A stretch of 64,000 nucleotides of DNA. Origin: an uncultured Gallionellaceae bacterium. GTDB lineage: Bacteria; Pseudomonadota; Gammaproteobacteria; Burkholderiales; Gallionellaceae. Numbering within the stretch: position 1 is the stretch's first letter; the number at the start of each line of letters is the position of its first letter. This document shows, in pieces, positions 55,113-62,670 of this stretch. The stretch is from assembly GCA_903847155.1 (NCBI GenBank), contig CAINCU010000054.1:1-64000 (forward strand). The letters run 5' to 3'. The position numbers and the translations under genes are program-made. Below the pieces are notes generated by a model that was not told the DNA's origin, did no database searches, and saw only the letters and a program-made list of their open reading frames with translations.

Positions 55113-56445
55113 TGACGACCCATTCACGCGACGTTTGTTTGAAGGATTGCTGCGTGACGCTCCAATTGAGCTACACACAGCGGTCACAGCAGCCGAGGCG
55201 CGAGATAAATACCGTTTAGCCGATTTCAATCTTGCCATCCTCGATCAGCGGTTGCCGGACGGTAACGGTCTGGATCTGTTCGCGGAGATGCGTCGTGAGC
55301 GCCCGCGACAAATGGCTATCCTCATCACTGGCTTCGCCGAAGTGCGCGATGCGGTGCGTGCTGTGCGGGAAGGGCTGTTTGATTACCTGACGAAGCCTTT
55401 CGAGAATCTGGAGGAGCTGGATGCGGTAATCGGCAAGGCTTTGGAAATGGATGCTGCCTATCGCGAGATCGCCGATTTGCGCGAGACGCTGGAAGCACGT
55501 CCAGGGCATCCGATCATCATCGGTCATTCTGCCGTCATGGAAAAACAACTTCTTCAAGTGCGCCAAGTGGCGCCGCTTGACGTCACAGTGCTGATCGAAG
55601 GCGAAAGCGGCACTGGCAAGGAATTGGTCGCCAAGCAAATTCATGCGATGAGCAGTCGCGCCAAGATGCCGCTGCTGGAAATCAACTGCGGGGCGCTGTC
55701 CGAATCGCTGCTGGAGGCCACGTTGTTCGGTTATGAAAAAGGTTCTTTTACCGGTGCGGCAAAGGCAACTCCGGGCTATTTTGAGAATGCCGATGGCGGC
55801 ACGCTTCTGCTCGACGAAATCACGGACATGAGCCAGAAACTCCAGGTTAGTCTTTTGCGTGTGCTACAAGAACGAACTTTTTCCCGCATCGGAAGCACGG
55901 TGCAGCGACCCAGCGACTTTCGTTTGATTTGCGCAACCAACAAATCACTGGAAGCCGAGGTGAAGGCCGGGAATTTTCGTTCCGACCTGTACTACCGCAT
56001 CAATGTTGTAGTGTTGTCTGTTCCTCCATTGCGCCAGCGTCCAGATGATATTTTGCCGCTGGCATTGTTCTTTCTCGACCACTTCAATCGCAAATTCAAT
56101 AAGAATGTAGAAGCCTTTTCGCACGACGCCATTACAGCCATGGAGTCGGCGTACTGGGCTGGCAACGTGCGCGAGTTAAAGCATGCGATAGAGCGTGCTG
56201 TAGTCATCAATGTGGGTGGCCCTATCCGCCCAGCAGACATCGGCATAACCAGCCCTCCTTTTCAGGAAGCAGCACTTGGCACCCAGATACAGCCTTTCCG
56301 CGAAGCACGTGAGCAGTTCGAGCGAGTCTATTTCACAAATCTTCTTCAGGTGGCTGGAGGTAATGTTTCAGAAGCGGCTCGTCTGTCCGGCATCGCCCGC
56401 CAAAATTTTCACACCCACATCAAGCAGCTTGGAATTGTCATGTAA
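55087..56445 (+). CDS. NtrC-family sigma-54-dependent response regulator
   Basis: The 452-residue regulator has a receiver domain (phosphoacceptor Asp53 in LAILDQRLPDG, TKPF motif), an AAA+ domain with Walker A GESGTGKE (about 173-180), the sigma-54 loop GSFTGA (about 219-224, Ser replacing Ala of GAFTGA), Walker B GGTLLLDEI, and a Fis-type helix-turn-helix (GNVSEAARLSGIARQNFHTHIKQLGI). ATG at 55087 fits the family; longer frames into the kinase are spurious. Its final codons overlap the tandem activator sites of the downstream promoter. Confidence 0.95.
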   Translation: MKSKILLVDDDPFTRRLFEGLLRDAPIELHTAVTAAEARDKYRLADFNLAILDQRLPDGNGLDLFAEMRRERPRQMAILITGFAEVRDAVRAVREGLFDYLTKPFENLEELDAVIGKALEMDAAYREIADLRETLEARPGHPIIIGHSAVMEKQLLQVRQVAPLDVTVLIEGESGTGKELVAKQIHAMSSRAKMPLLEINCGALSESLLEATLFGYEKGSFTGAAKATPGYFENADGGTLLLDEITDMSQKLQVSLLRVLQERTFSRIGSTVQRPSDFRLICATNKSLEAEVKAGNFRSDLYYRINVVVLSVPPLRQRPDDILPLALFFLDHFNRKFNKNVEAFSHDAITAMESAYWAGNVRELKHAIERAVVINVGGPIRPADIGITSPPFQEAALGTQIQPFREAREQFERVYFTNLLQVAGGNVSEAARLSGIARQNFHTHIKQLGIVM

Positions 56446-56472
56446 TCATGACTACTGTCATGGAATCGTGAC
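56437..56472. promoter_or_regulatory. Tandem activator sites upstream of the heme-porin gene
   Basis: Two sites GTCATG-TAAT-CATGAC (56437-56452) and GTCATG-GAAT-CGTGAC (56457-56472) have centres 20 bp apart, two helix turns. The second centre is about 84 bp upstream of the -24 element of the sigma-54 promoter at 56548. The first site overlaps the stop of the regulator gene. The arrangement copies that at 53170-53205. Confidence 0.8.
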
Positions 56473-56547
56473 GACACTTCCCCAATAGAGCTGGTGAAAA
56501 CATTATTTAATATATTGTTTTGTTTAATAAAAATAAACTTCCGACTC

Positions 56548-56562
56548 TGGCACGTTGATTGC
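56548..56562 (+). promoter_or_regulatory. Sigma-54 promoter of the heme-porin gene
   Basis: TGGCACGTTGATTGC is a perfect match to TGGCACG-N4-TTGC. The start should be near 56574, leaving about 59 bases to the ATG at 56633. The 75 bp between it and the activator sites is very AT-rich and could be bent by IHF. Confidence 0.85.
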
Positions 56563-56632
56563 GGTGAATACAGTGGTATCCAAGAAACTTTGCGATCCAC
56601 TTTTGTCTCTACAATTAACGAAGGGGAGAAAC

Positions 56633-57958
56633 ATGAAATTCAAACTAAGAGTGTCTGCAACTTTGGCGCTTTGTTCGATGTTGCTGTTTGCTGCGACCAA
56701 CAGCAATGCAATGCCGAACTTTGCAAGGAAATACAACAAGAGCTGTGCGATGTGCCATACCGAAGTTCCAAAATTAAACCGTACCGGGTTTGAATTCAGG
56801 CTGGCAGGTTACCGGTTTCCAGAAGAGATTGGCCAAGCGGAAGGGGAACTCAAAATGAGTGATTTCTTTGCGGCTCGGATACAAATGCAGGAGAACGTTA
56901 CATCAGGTACTAATGCAAATGGATCGGCGGTTACATCAAGTAATCAGATGACATTTTATGAAGGCACTCTGTATCCGTTGACAGGGTCATGGGGAAGTAA
57001 CTTTGCTTCTCTGGTTGAGCTTTCCATGGCTCCAGGCGGAGGCTTTGAAGTGGAAAATGCCTATGTCAGAGGCGTTTGGGGTGATGCAACGACTGGTGGT
57101 TTTTTCTCTGGAAAAATCGGCGTCATGCATCCGCAGGAAGGTTTTGGCGCTTCGGATCGCCCGCTAGGCAATAACCGGCCCTTGATCCAGAAACAACCCT
57201 CCACAGGTAACCCGTTCTACCTTTGGAATATTGATGAAATGGCCGCTGAAGTGGGTTACTACTGGCCCCAGACCGGCACCAACCTGTCCGCAAGGATCAG
57301 CAACGGTGTTATCTGGAAAGGTGATCCAACATCCGGGACTGATCATGCGGATCCTGCGCAAGGCGGTGCTTTAATGAAAAACCCCAACGCGCCAGGCTTG
57401 AATCATAAAAACTGGCAAATCGTATTGAATCAGTATGTCACTAATGATTCCGGCTTCTCGGTTTACTATTACAGTGGCCTAATTCCTTTCGGTGATTCCA
57501 ATGTTGCTCAAACATATACCGAAAACACCTTCAGCAGACTGGCGCTCTATGGAAACTGGTATGTCATACCTAAAAAGTTGAATCTCCTGACGGGCTTTTT
57601 GTCTGCGAAGGATACCTTGGCAGATCCTACTGTGACAGGGACAATATTGGGTGCAAACGGGGGGGCTAACACCACGGTGAGCGGTAGCAAGGTTGGCAGC
57701 AGTGGCGGCTATTTCCTTGAAGCCAATTATGAAGTGATTGACAACCAGTTGGCATTTGGGACTCGTTATGATGTGTTCGATCCATCCAAAAACATCGATC
57801 ACAATACCCAAAAAGCCATATCGGCTTCTGTAAATTATAAACCACTAACCAATGTGCAATTGATTGGGGATTTGGTGCATAAAACTACTGAGGCTGGTGC
57901 AACACCGGGCAACAATACATCTAATCAGCTCTTGGCTAGGGCTATCTTCATTTTCTAA
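56633..57958 (+). CDS. Outer-membrane monoheme cytochrome-porin fusion (Cyc2-like architecture)
   Basis: The 441-residue protein has a signal peptide cleaved after SNA (residue 26), then at once a heme motif MPNFARKYNKSCAMCHTEVPKLN (CxxCH at 38-42), then about 390 residues of alternating beta strands ending in the aromatic RAIFIF, as in a 16-strand outer-membrane porin. A single heme plugged into a barrel is the plan of Cyc2 iron oxidases; the FARKY-x-CxxCH-x-xxPKLNxxG text also occurs in less studied porin-like proteins, so iron oxidation is only a hypothesis. GGGGAGAAAC precedes ATG; promoter is sigma-54; a terminator follows. Confidence 0.75.
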   Translation: MKFKLRVSATLALCSMLLFAATNSNAMPNFARKYNKSCAMCHTEVPKLNRTGFEFRLAGYRFPEEIGQAEGELKMSDFFAARIQMQENVTSGTNANGSAVTSSNQMTFYEGTLYPLTGSWGSNFASLVELSMAPGGGFEVENAYVRGVWGDATTGGFFSGKIGVMHPQEGFGASDRPLGNNRPLIQKQPSTGNPFYLWNIDEMAAEVGYYWPQTGTNLSARISNGVIWKGDPTSGTDHADPAQGGALMKNPNAPGLNHKNWQIVLNQYVTNDSGFSVYYYSGLIPFGDSNVAQTYTENTFSRLALYGNWYVIPKKLNLLTGFLSAKDTLADPTVTGTILGANGGANTTVSGSKVGSSGGYFLEANYEVIDNQLAFGTRYDVFDPSKNIDHNTQKAISASVNYKPLTNVQLIGDLVHKTTEAGATPGNNTSNQLLARAIFIF

Positions 57959-57969
57959 GGCAATCCAGG

Positions 57970-57998
57970 CCGGGATTCGAATCGGATCCCGGTTTTTT
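57970..57998 (+). terminator. Terminator after the heme-porin gene
   Basis: Arms CCGGGAT / ATCCCGG with a nine-base loop, then TTTTTT. Confidence 0.85.
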
Positions 57999-58099
57999 AA
58001 TATCAAATATCAGTAGTGTCCGGTTAAAAATAAAACAGAATCATTTGGTTGCTGTGCAGTGGTGCGGCGACTGCAGAGGCATCCGGCTGCAAAGCGCAT

Positions 58100-58318
58100 G
58101 AAATATGGGTTTTCTCGAAATTTGTAATCTTCGGAATTTCATTTGGAGCTTATGCTGCCGAAATCCCGCCCAACCTAACCGACCAACAGGTTGCGATGCA
58201 CCAAGATAATTATGTTCCAAGTATGAAGGATAGCAAGAAGTTCAGAGACTGATTCGACAGTCTGACCAGAGCATGCAACGCACGTGACAAAAGTATCCAA
58301 ATTACCCGATTTCAATAA
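58100..58318 (+). pseudogene. Internally deleted copy of the cytochrome c'-like gene at 60300
   Basis: The text FVIFGISFGAYAAEIPPNLTDQQVAMHQDNYVPSMK matches the start of the intact gene (GISFGACAAE...DERQDIYVPGMG), then jumps straight to DSKKFRD, a stop, and FDSLTRACNA, matching DSKKFISSFDNLTRACNSCH near its end. About 80 codons are missing and the heme site reads ACNARD, so the second Cys-His is gone. The copy lies in a repeat-flanked spacer between heme-porin and cytochrome genes. Confidence 0.8.
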
Positions 58319-58349
58319 AATTTTATAACGCAATTTTTAGGAGATTCAA

Positions 58350-58700
58350 ATGAACTGCCAAGCTCAAACCCCAATGTTACTCGGTGTGGCCGCCGCTATC
58401 GTACTGGCTTTTTCACTCAATGCATCCGCCGCTGATGCCGATGCAGCGAAGATGTTGGCTCGTGAAAACAGTTGCTTCAAGTGTCACGGCATTGAAAAGC
58501 CCAAAGACGGCCCCTCATGGAAAGAAGTGGCCGACAAATATCGCGGCAAGGCCGGTGCCGAGGAAAGATTGATCAAGCATCTCACCACAGGTGTAAAAGC
58601 CAAGTTCCCCGACGGCCATGAGGAAGAGCACAAGAACATCAAGGACAAAGCGTCGCCGGAAGCAATCAAGAATCTCGTGGACTTTATTCTTTCACTCTAA
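58350..58700 (+). CDS. Periplasmic class I cytochrome c (monoheme), copy 1
   Basis: The 116-residue protein has a signal peptide ending ASA-AD (about residue 27), heme motif SCFKCHG (42-46) and a C-terminal helix ending NLVDFILSL. The distal Met expected in class I cytochromes is not obvious; His or Lys in FPDGHEEEHK might take its place. It resembles small shuttle cytochromes such as MtoD of iron oxidisers by size and position only. AGGAG precedes ATG. It and the next gene are paralogues. Confidence 0.85.
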   Translation: MNCQAQTPMLLGVAAAIVLAFSLNASAADADAAKMLARENSCFKCHGIEKPKDGPSWKEVADKYRGKAGAEERLIKHLTTGVKAKFPDGHEEEHKNIKDKASPEAIKNLVDFILSL

Positions 58701-58747
58701 GCGGCGACAAGAACCAAACGTTCAAACTATAAATCAGGGAGAAACCA

Positions 58748-59104
58748 ATGTGCCGAAAAGCAAGTACCAATATTCTGGCCGGAATGATCGTCAGCGCTAT
58801 TGTCCTTTCGTTTTCGGCACCCGCGTTTGCCCAGGATGCTGCGGCCGCAAAGAGCATGGCGCGCAAAAGCAGTTGTTTGAGATGTCATGCGGTAGGCAAG
58901 AAAAAGGAGGGGCCTTCGTACCAGACCATCGCTTACGAATATAAAGGCAGGGGTGACGCTGCCGACGTATTGGTCAAGCACATCACCACGGGCGAAGACA
59001 GGGTCAAGCTCACCGATGGCCATGTGGAGCTGCACAAGGACATCATGGGCAAAGAATCGCCGGAAAGCATCAGGAATCTTGTGGCGTGGATACTCGCGCA
59101 GTAG
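58748..59104 (+). CDS. Periplasmic class I cytochrome c (monoheme), copy 2
   Basis: The 118-residue paralogue of the preceding gene has a signal peptide ending AFA-QD, heme motif SCLRCHA (43-47), the shared text KKKEGPSYQTIAYEYKG and LTDGHVELHKDIMGKESPESIRNLVAWIL. A Met in DIMGKESPE could be a distal ligand here. GGGAGAAACC precedes ATG. The tandem arrangement suggests a local duplication. Confidence 0.85.
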   Translation: MCRKASTNILAGMIVSAIVLSFSAPAFAQDAAAAKSMARKSSCLRCHAVGKKKEGPSYQTIAYEYKGRGDAADVLVKHITTGEDRVKLTDGHVELHKDIMGKESPESIRNLVAWILAQ

Positions 59105-59154
59105 GCGTTTAGGGAAAACCCAACCAAACACAACTATAAGAATCGGGTGAAAAA

Positions 59155-59376
59155 ATGATTTCAATACGAAAAGAATTTTTCTTGGGTGTGCTCATCGGAT
59201 GCCTGGCTTGGATACCGGTAGCGCTGGCAGTAGATGCGCCTGCGCAACAGAGCCAGCCTGCCAGCGCGGCGGCTCCTGCGGCGTCTGCGGATGCGGCAGC
59301 CATGTCGATGAAAAAGGATGCGACCTGTACCAGATGCTACGATGAAAGCGAGACCAACCTCACCAGAGCGATGTAG
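59155..59376 (+). pseudogene. Truncated DmsE/MtrA-type multiheme cytochrome, heme 1 broken
   Basis: The 73-codon frame has a signal peptide, an Ala/Pro-rich linker and KKDATCTRCYDESETN, the first heme region of periplasmic decaheme proteins (KDATCTRCHDE...). The axial His is Tyr (CTRCY) and the frame stops 11 residues later, directly before a terminator, so nine hemes are missing. It is probably a remnant of an MtrA/MtoA/DmsE-type gene. A functional role for the short product is unlikely but cannot be excluded. Confidence 0.65.
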
Positions 59377-59381
59377 TTTGG

Positions 59382-59412
59382 CGGGGACGATGTTGTGCCC
59401 CGTCTTTTTTTC
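59382..59412 (+). terminator. Terminator after the truncated multiheme gene
   Basis: Arms CGGGG / CCCCG with an 11-base loop followed by TCTTTTTTT. Confidence 0.7.
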
Positions 59413-59486
59413 TCATCTGGAATAGCAAGTGCAATAGCAATAAGCAAGACTGATAACATTTTAATAATTAATAATGCGAGGAAATC

Positions 59487-60083
59487 ATGGATAACAAACC
59501 AGGCATGTTGAAGAGCACATGGAATATGCTGAAAACACCAAGTGCAAAATATTCCCTACTGGCGTTGCTGGTGGTGGGCTTCTTCGCCGGCATCATTTTC
59601 TGGGGCGGCTTTAACACTGCCATGGAAGCAACGAATCGATTGGAATTCTGTATTGGTTGTCATGAAATGCGCGACACCGTGTATCAGGAATACAAGAATA
59701 CTATTCACTACTCGAACCGTACCGGTGTGCGCGCTGTCTGTTCCGATTGCCACGTACCCAAGGATTGGGGTCACAAGATGTTGCGCAAGATTCAGGCAAG
59801 CAACGAAATCTGGGGCAAGCTCACTGGTTTTGTGGATACGCCTGAGAAATTTGAGGCGCACCGCATGGAACTGGCAACTCACGAATGGGCGCGCATGAAG
59901 GCTTCCAATTCGCGTGAATGCCAAAACTGCCATAATTTCGAAGCCATGAGCGGCGAGAAACAAAAGCAGACCATCTTCAACAAGCACATGAAGGCGAAAG
60001 ACGATGGCCAGTCTTGTATCGACTGCCATAAGGGTATTGCCCACCATCTGCCGAAAGAGTACGTGGATCCTGATGAGCAGTAA
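59487..60083 (+). CDS. NapC/NirT-type tetraheme quinol dehydrogenase (CymA-like)
   Basis: The 198-residue protein has one N-terminal membrane anchor (about residues 22-42) and four heme motifs: CIGCH (55-59), CSDCH (85-89), CQNCH (145-149) and CIDCH (177-181). This matches the NapC/NirT/CymA family that passes electrons between the quinone pool and periplasmic cytochromes. In iron oxidisers the same kind of protein may run in reverse, feeding the quinone pool. GAGGAAATC precedes ATG. Confidence 0.93.
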   Translation: MDNKPGMLKSTWNMLKTPSAKYSLLALLVVGFFAGIIFWGGFNTAMEATNRLEFCIGCHEMRDTVYQEYKNTIHYSNRTGVRAVCSDCHVPKDWGHKMLRKIQASNEIWGKLTGFVDTPEKFEAHRMELATHEWARMKASNSRECQNCHNFEAMSGEKQKQTIFNKHMKAKDDGQSCIDCHKGIAHHLPKEYVDPDEQ

Positions 60084-60299
60084 TGTAAGTTGCTAACGCC
60101 ACTTTCGGAACGAAAGCGTGCTGAACTTATTGAAACGCTGTTTACTTGGGCTAAAGCACGCGGCACAACGTTGGACATTAGTGATCGCTGGAAATGCAAA
60201 ATACCAAAAGAGGTTCGATGACCTCTTGCTAGCGAGAATGGATGCCGGCAGATTCACTATCGAACACGTAAACAGGACTGTATGCATTATAGGAAGATA

Positions 60300-60803
60300 A
60301 TGAAAGTCATTTTCATAGCATCGTTTTTTGTATTCATTGGAATTTCATTTGGAGCTTGTGCTGCCGAAAATCGGTACAAGCTATCCAACAAACAGGTTGA
60401 TGAGCGCCAAGATATTTATGTACCTGGTATGGGCGAAATTATGGGCGCCACGCAAATGCGCCACGCAAAGCTATGGTTCGCCGGTAAGAACAAAAACTGG
60501 GGACTTGCGAGTTATGAATTAGATGAAATCAAGGAAGGATTAGCTGATGCAATCAAATACCATCCTGTGTTCAAAAAAGACGCGCCTATTGCAGCCATTC
60601 TTGAAGAATTCACAAACCCACCACTAAATGAACTTGCGAAAGCTATTGAGGCAAGGGATAGCAAGAAATTTATAAGCTCGTTCGACAATCTTACGCGAGC
60701 ATGTAATTCATGCCATGAAGCAGCTAGTCAGGAATTCATCATTATCAAGCGCCCCAGTATTTTGTCCTTCAGCAATCAAGAATTTTCTGTTAAGAAAAAG
60801 TAG
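60300..60803 (+). CDS. Periplasmic monoheme cytochrome with C-terminal heme (c'-like)
   Basis: The 167-residue protein has a signal peptide ending near GACAAE and a helical body with heme motif RACNSCHEA (135-139) near the C-terminus, the layout of class II cytochromes c'. It may hold a four-helix bundle; the text EFIIIKRPS after the heme is unusual. GGAAG precedes ATG at 60300. A deleted second copy lies at 58100-58318, so the gene was duplicated inside the cluster. Confidence 0.75.
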   Translation: MKVIFIASFFVFIGISFGACAAENRYKLSNKQVDERQDIYVPGMGEIMGATQMRHAKLWFAGKNKNWGLASYELDEIKEGLADAIKYHPVFKKDAPIAAILEEFTNPPLNELAKAIEARDSKKFISSFDNLTRACNSCHEAASQEFIIIKRPSILSFSNQEFSVKKK

Positions 60804-61277
60804 TCTGATTAAAACTTGCATCAACATCAACGCAAGTCTGTTTTTCACAAAAGCGAGCGTCGTTTAAGGGCCGAAAGCCGAATTTTGATCTGCACAATTG
60901 GCAGCTACAAAGCAGACGATTGCCACGGACGGCAATGGGTTATCAAGAGACTATCGGTATACCAATCCACATCAGATTGAAGGGCTGCAACATGAAGTGA
61001 AGCAGTCACTCATTTGATCCACCTTGTAGGCCGCCTTTGGGTCGTTTGCTGTCAACCTCCTCCACATTCATGAGCCTGATGTCGCGATCCAAGAACGGGA
61101 TCATGCCTGCACTTACGCAGCCACCCGGACATGGGTGGTGTGTTCTGTTCCATCACCCCAATATCATTTCCCGCGTTCAAATATCTATGTCTGAGGAATA
61201 TGTGTTAACGCAAGTCCTGATGCCATTCATGCATTCTTAACTCAGGACGGCAATTAGAACCGGGAGCAGCCTGGGTT
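60804..61277. other. Intergenic stretch without a recognisable gene
   Basis: About 470 bp after the last cytochrome gene. Short frames here lack ribosome sites and similarity. GACGATTGCCACGGACGGCA near 60908 partly matches text near 53070-53095. It may be remnant sequence. Confidence 0.4.
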
Positions 61278-62126
61278 TCAAGGCTTCATCTGATAAAAAC
61301 GTGTAGCCAGCGCTGCACCCTTGATGCTGTCAAACCGTTCGCCCATAGCGGTATCGAGTTTGGTCAGCCTGTCTTCGGGCAACGGGTGGGTCTTGAACAA
61401 CAGCGCGACGCTTCCTTCGTCTTTGGCGATGTGTCCAATCTGTTGCAATACGCTGGGCAAGCCGTAAGCATCGTATCCGGCACGTGTCGCCAGCACCACG
61501 CCGATGCGATCCGCCTCAAACTCGGCATCCTTGTCCAGACCGCGCGCGACGATCTCCGCGCCGCTGCCGATCATCTGCTGCACTTTGTCATCCCCGCCGA
61601 CTTGTCTGGAAAACAGTTTGCCGCCCGCATCGACCAGCTTGCTCTGCTGCAATATTTTCAGGTGATGTTTGCGAATGACGTGGCCGATCTCGTGCCCCAG
61701 CACACCGGCCAAATCCGCTTCGTTTTGCAGCAGGCGATACAGCCCCAGCGTGACGTACACATAGCCGCCGGGCGCGGCGAAGGCGTTCACATCCTCCGAC
61801 TGAATCACCCCGAAATGCCAGGGCAGATCGGCTCGCTCACTCTGGCTTGCCACCCACTCGCCAACCTGATTCACATACTTTTGCAACTTGGCATCTTTGA
61901 CCAAGGGTGCTGCACCCAGCAGGTTGCCGGCGATCTGTCTGCCGATGGCGATCTCTTCGCTTTCGTCCGGGCCTCTGACTTCCTTGGCCACATCCACTGC
62001 ATCAAGCAGCTTGGGATTGACCTGCGATTTGAGTTGATCGCGCAGCGAGCCAAAATCCAGTGCGGCGCTGTTCGCTGCCAGCATCAACAAACCTATTAGC
62101 GGGAGATATCTCATCATAGTTTTCAT
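61278..62126 (-). CDS. M48-family metalloprotease, exported
   Basis: The 282-residue protein has a signal peptide, the zinc motif HEIGH (about residues 147-151) in AGVLGHEIGHVIRKHHLK and a third ligand Glu in EFEADRIGVVLATRAGYD, and ends with KTHPLPEDRL. It resembles the BepA/YfgC-like protease core without the TPR domain, thus a periplasmic quality-control protease. It forms an operon with the SH3-domain gene upstream (9 bp gap). Confidence 0.9.
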   Translation of the reverse strand: MKTMMRYLPLIGLLMLAANSAALDFGSLRDQLKSQVNPKLLDAVDVAKEVRGPDESEEIAIGRQIAGNLLGAAPLVKDAKLQKYVNQVGEWVASQSERADLPWHFGVIQSEDVNAFAAPGGYVYVTLGLYRLLQNEADLAGVLGHEIGHVIRKHHLKILQQSKLVDAGGKLFSRQVGGDDKVQQMIGSGAEIVARGLDKDAEFEADRIGVVLATRAGYDAYGLPSVLQQIGHIAKDEGSVALLFKTHPLPEDRLTKLDTAMGERFDSIKGAALATRFYQMKP

Positions 62127-62135
62127 GTCGTCCCC

Positions 62136-62636
62136 TTATTGCGCATCAGGCAGATAGTCGAACGGACGCGCCACCAGTTTGCCTTGCGCGGCGAATTTTT
62201 TCGCATCGTCTTTTTTGATTGCATACGATTCGGAAAGCTGCAATTCCCTGGCATTGAAACTCGCCGCTTTCAATTCCTCTTCGTTCAAACCGCGTATGCC
62301 GGTAGTCGCCACCACCTTGCCCGTCGCGGCACGACCAGAACTCAACGCCAGCAAGCCGGTTGCTGCAGAAGCACTTTGTTTGGCTGCGCCGATACGCACA
62401 CTCAGCATGCGCACCCAGCCGCTGCTGTTGCCTACTTTGATTTTGTACCATCCGCCATCTTTGCTGATCATGCTGATGGTCTCACCCGCTTTTAACGCCT
62501 TCAGCGTTTTAGCATCGCGGAACGGCTCCGACTTCAACTCGTCGTCCTTCATCATTGAGCCGCTTTGCGCCGCCCAAACTACCGATGCGCTCAACAGCAC
62601 ACACAAAGCGACGGCCTGTTTCAATTTGTTTTTCAT
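62136..62636 (-). CDS. Exported SH3b-domain protein
   Basis: The 166-residue protein has a signal peptide (LKQAVALCVLLSASVVWA) and an SH3b domain (LKSEPFRDAKTLKALKAGETISMISKDGGWYKIKVGNSSGWVRM), commonly used to bind cell wall or proteins. The C-terminal part (GLNEEELKAASFNARELQLSESYAI) recurs in such periplasmic proteins upstream of M48 proteases. Start ATG at 62636 is chosen because the residues upstream do not fit a signal peptide. Confidence 0.82.
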   Translation of the reverse strand: MKNKLKQAVALCVLLSASVVWAAQSGSMMKDDELKSEPFRDAKTLKALKAGETISMISKDGGWYKIKVGNSSGWVRMLSVRIGAAKQSASAATGLLALSSGRAATGKVVATTGIRGLNEEELKAASFNARELQLSESYAIKKDDAKKFAAQGKLVARPFDYLPDAQ

Positions 62637-62670
62637 GATTTTCTGCACCGCTAAAAGGTGGAATGTATCG

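Noticed and set aside
58049-58252. 67-codon frame taken as a short gene
   Set aside because: Better explained as the front part of a deleted copy of the cytochrome gene at 60300; reported as a pseudogene instead.
60084-60221. Frame of about 45 codons continuing after the tetraheme gene stop (text KRAELIETLFTWAKARGTTLDISDRWKCKIPKEVR)
   Set aside because: It looks protein-like and ends with its own stop, so it may be a scrap of a lost gene, but I cannot name the family and it has no start; not called.
61037-61240. 67-codon frame in the spacer before the M48 gene
   Set aside because: No ribosome site, no domain, and biased composition; probably random.
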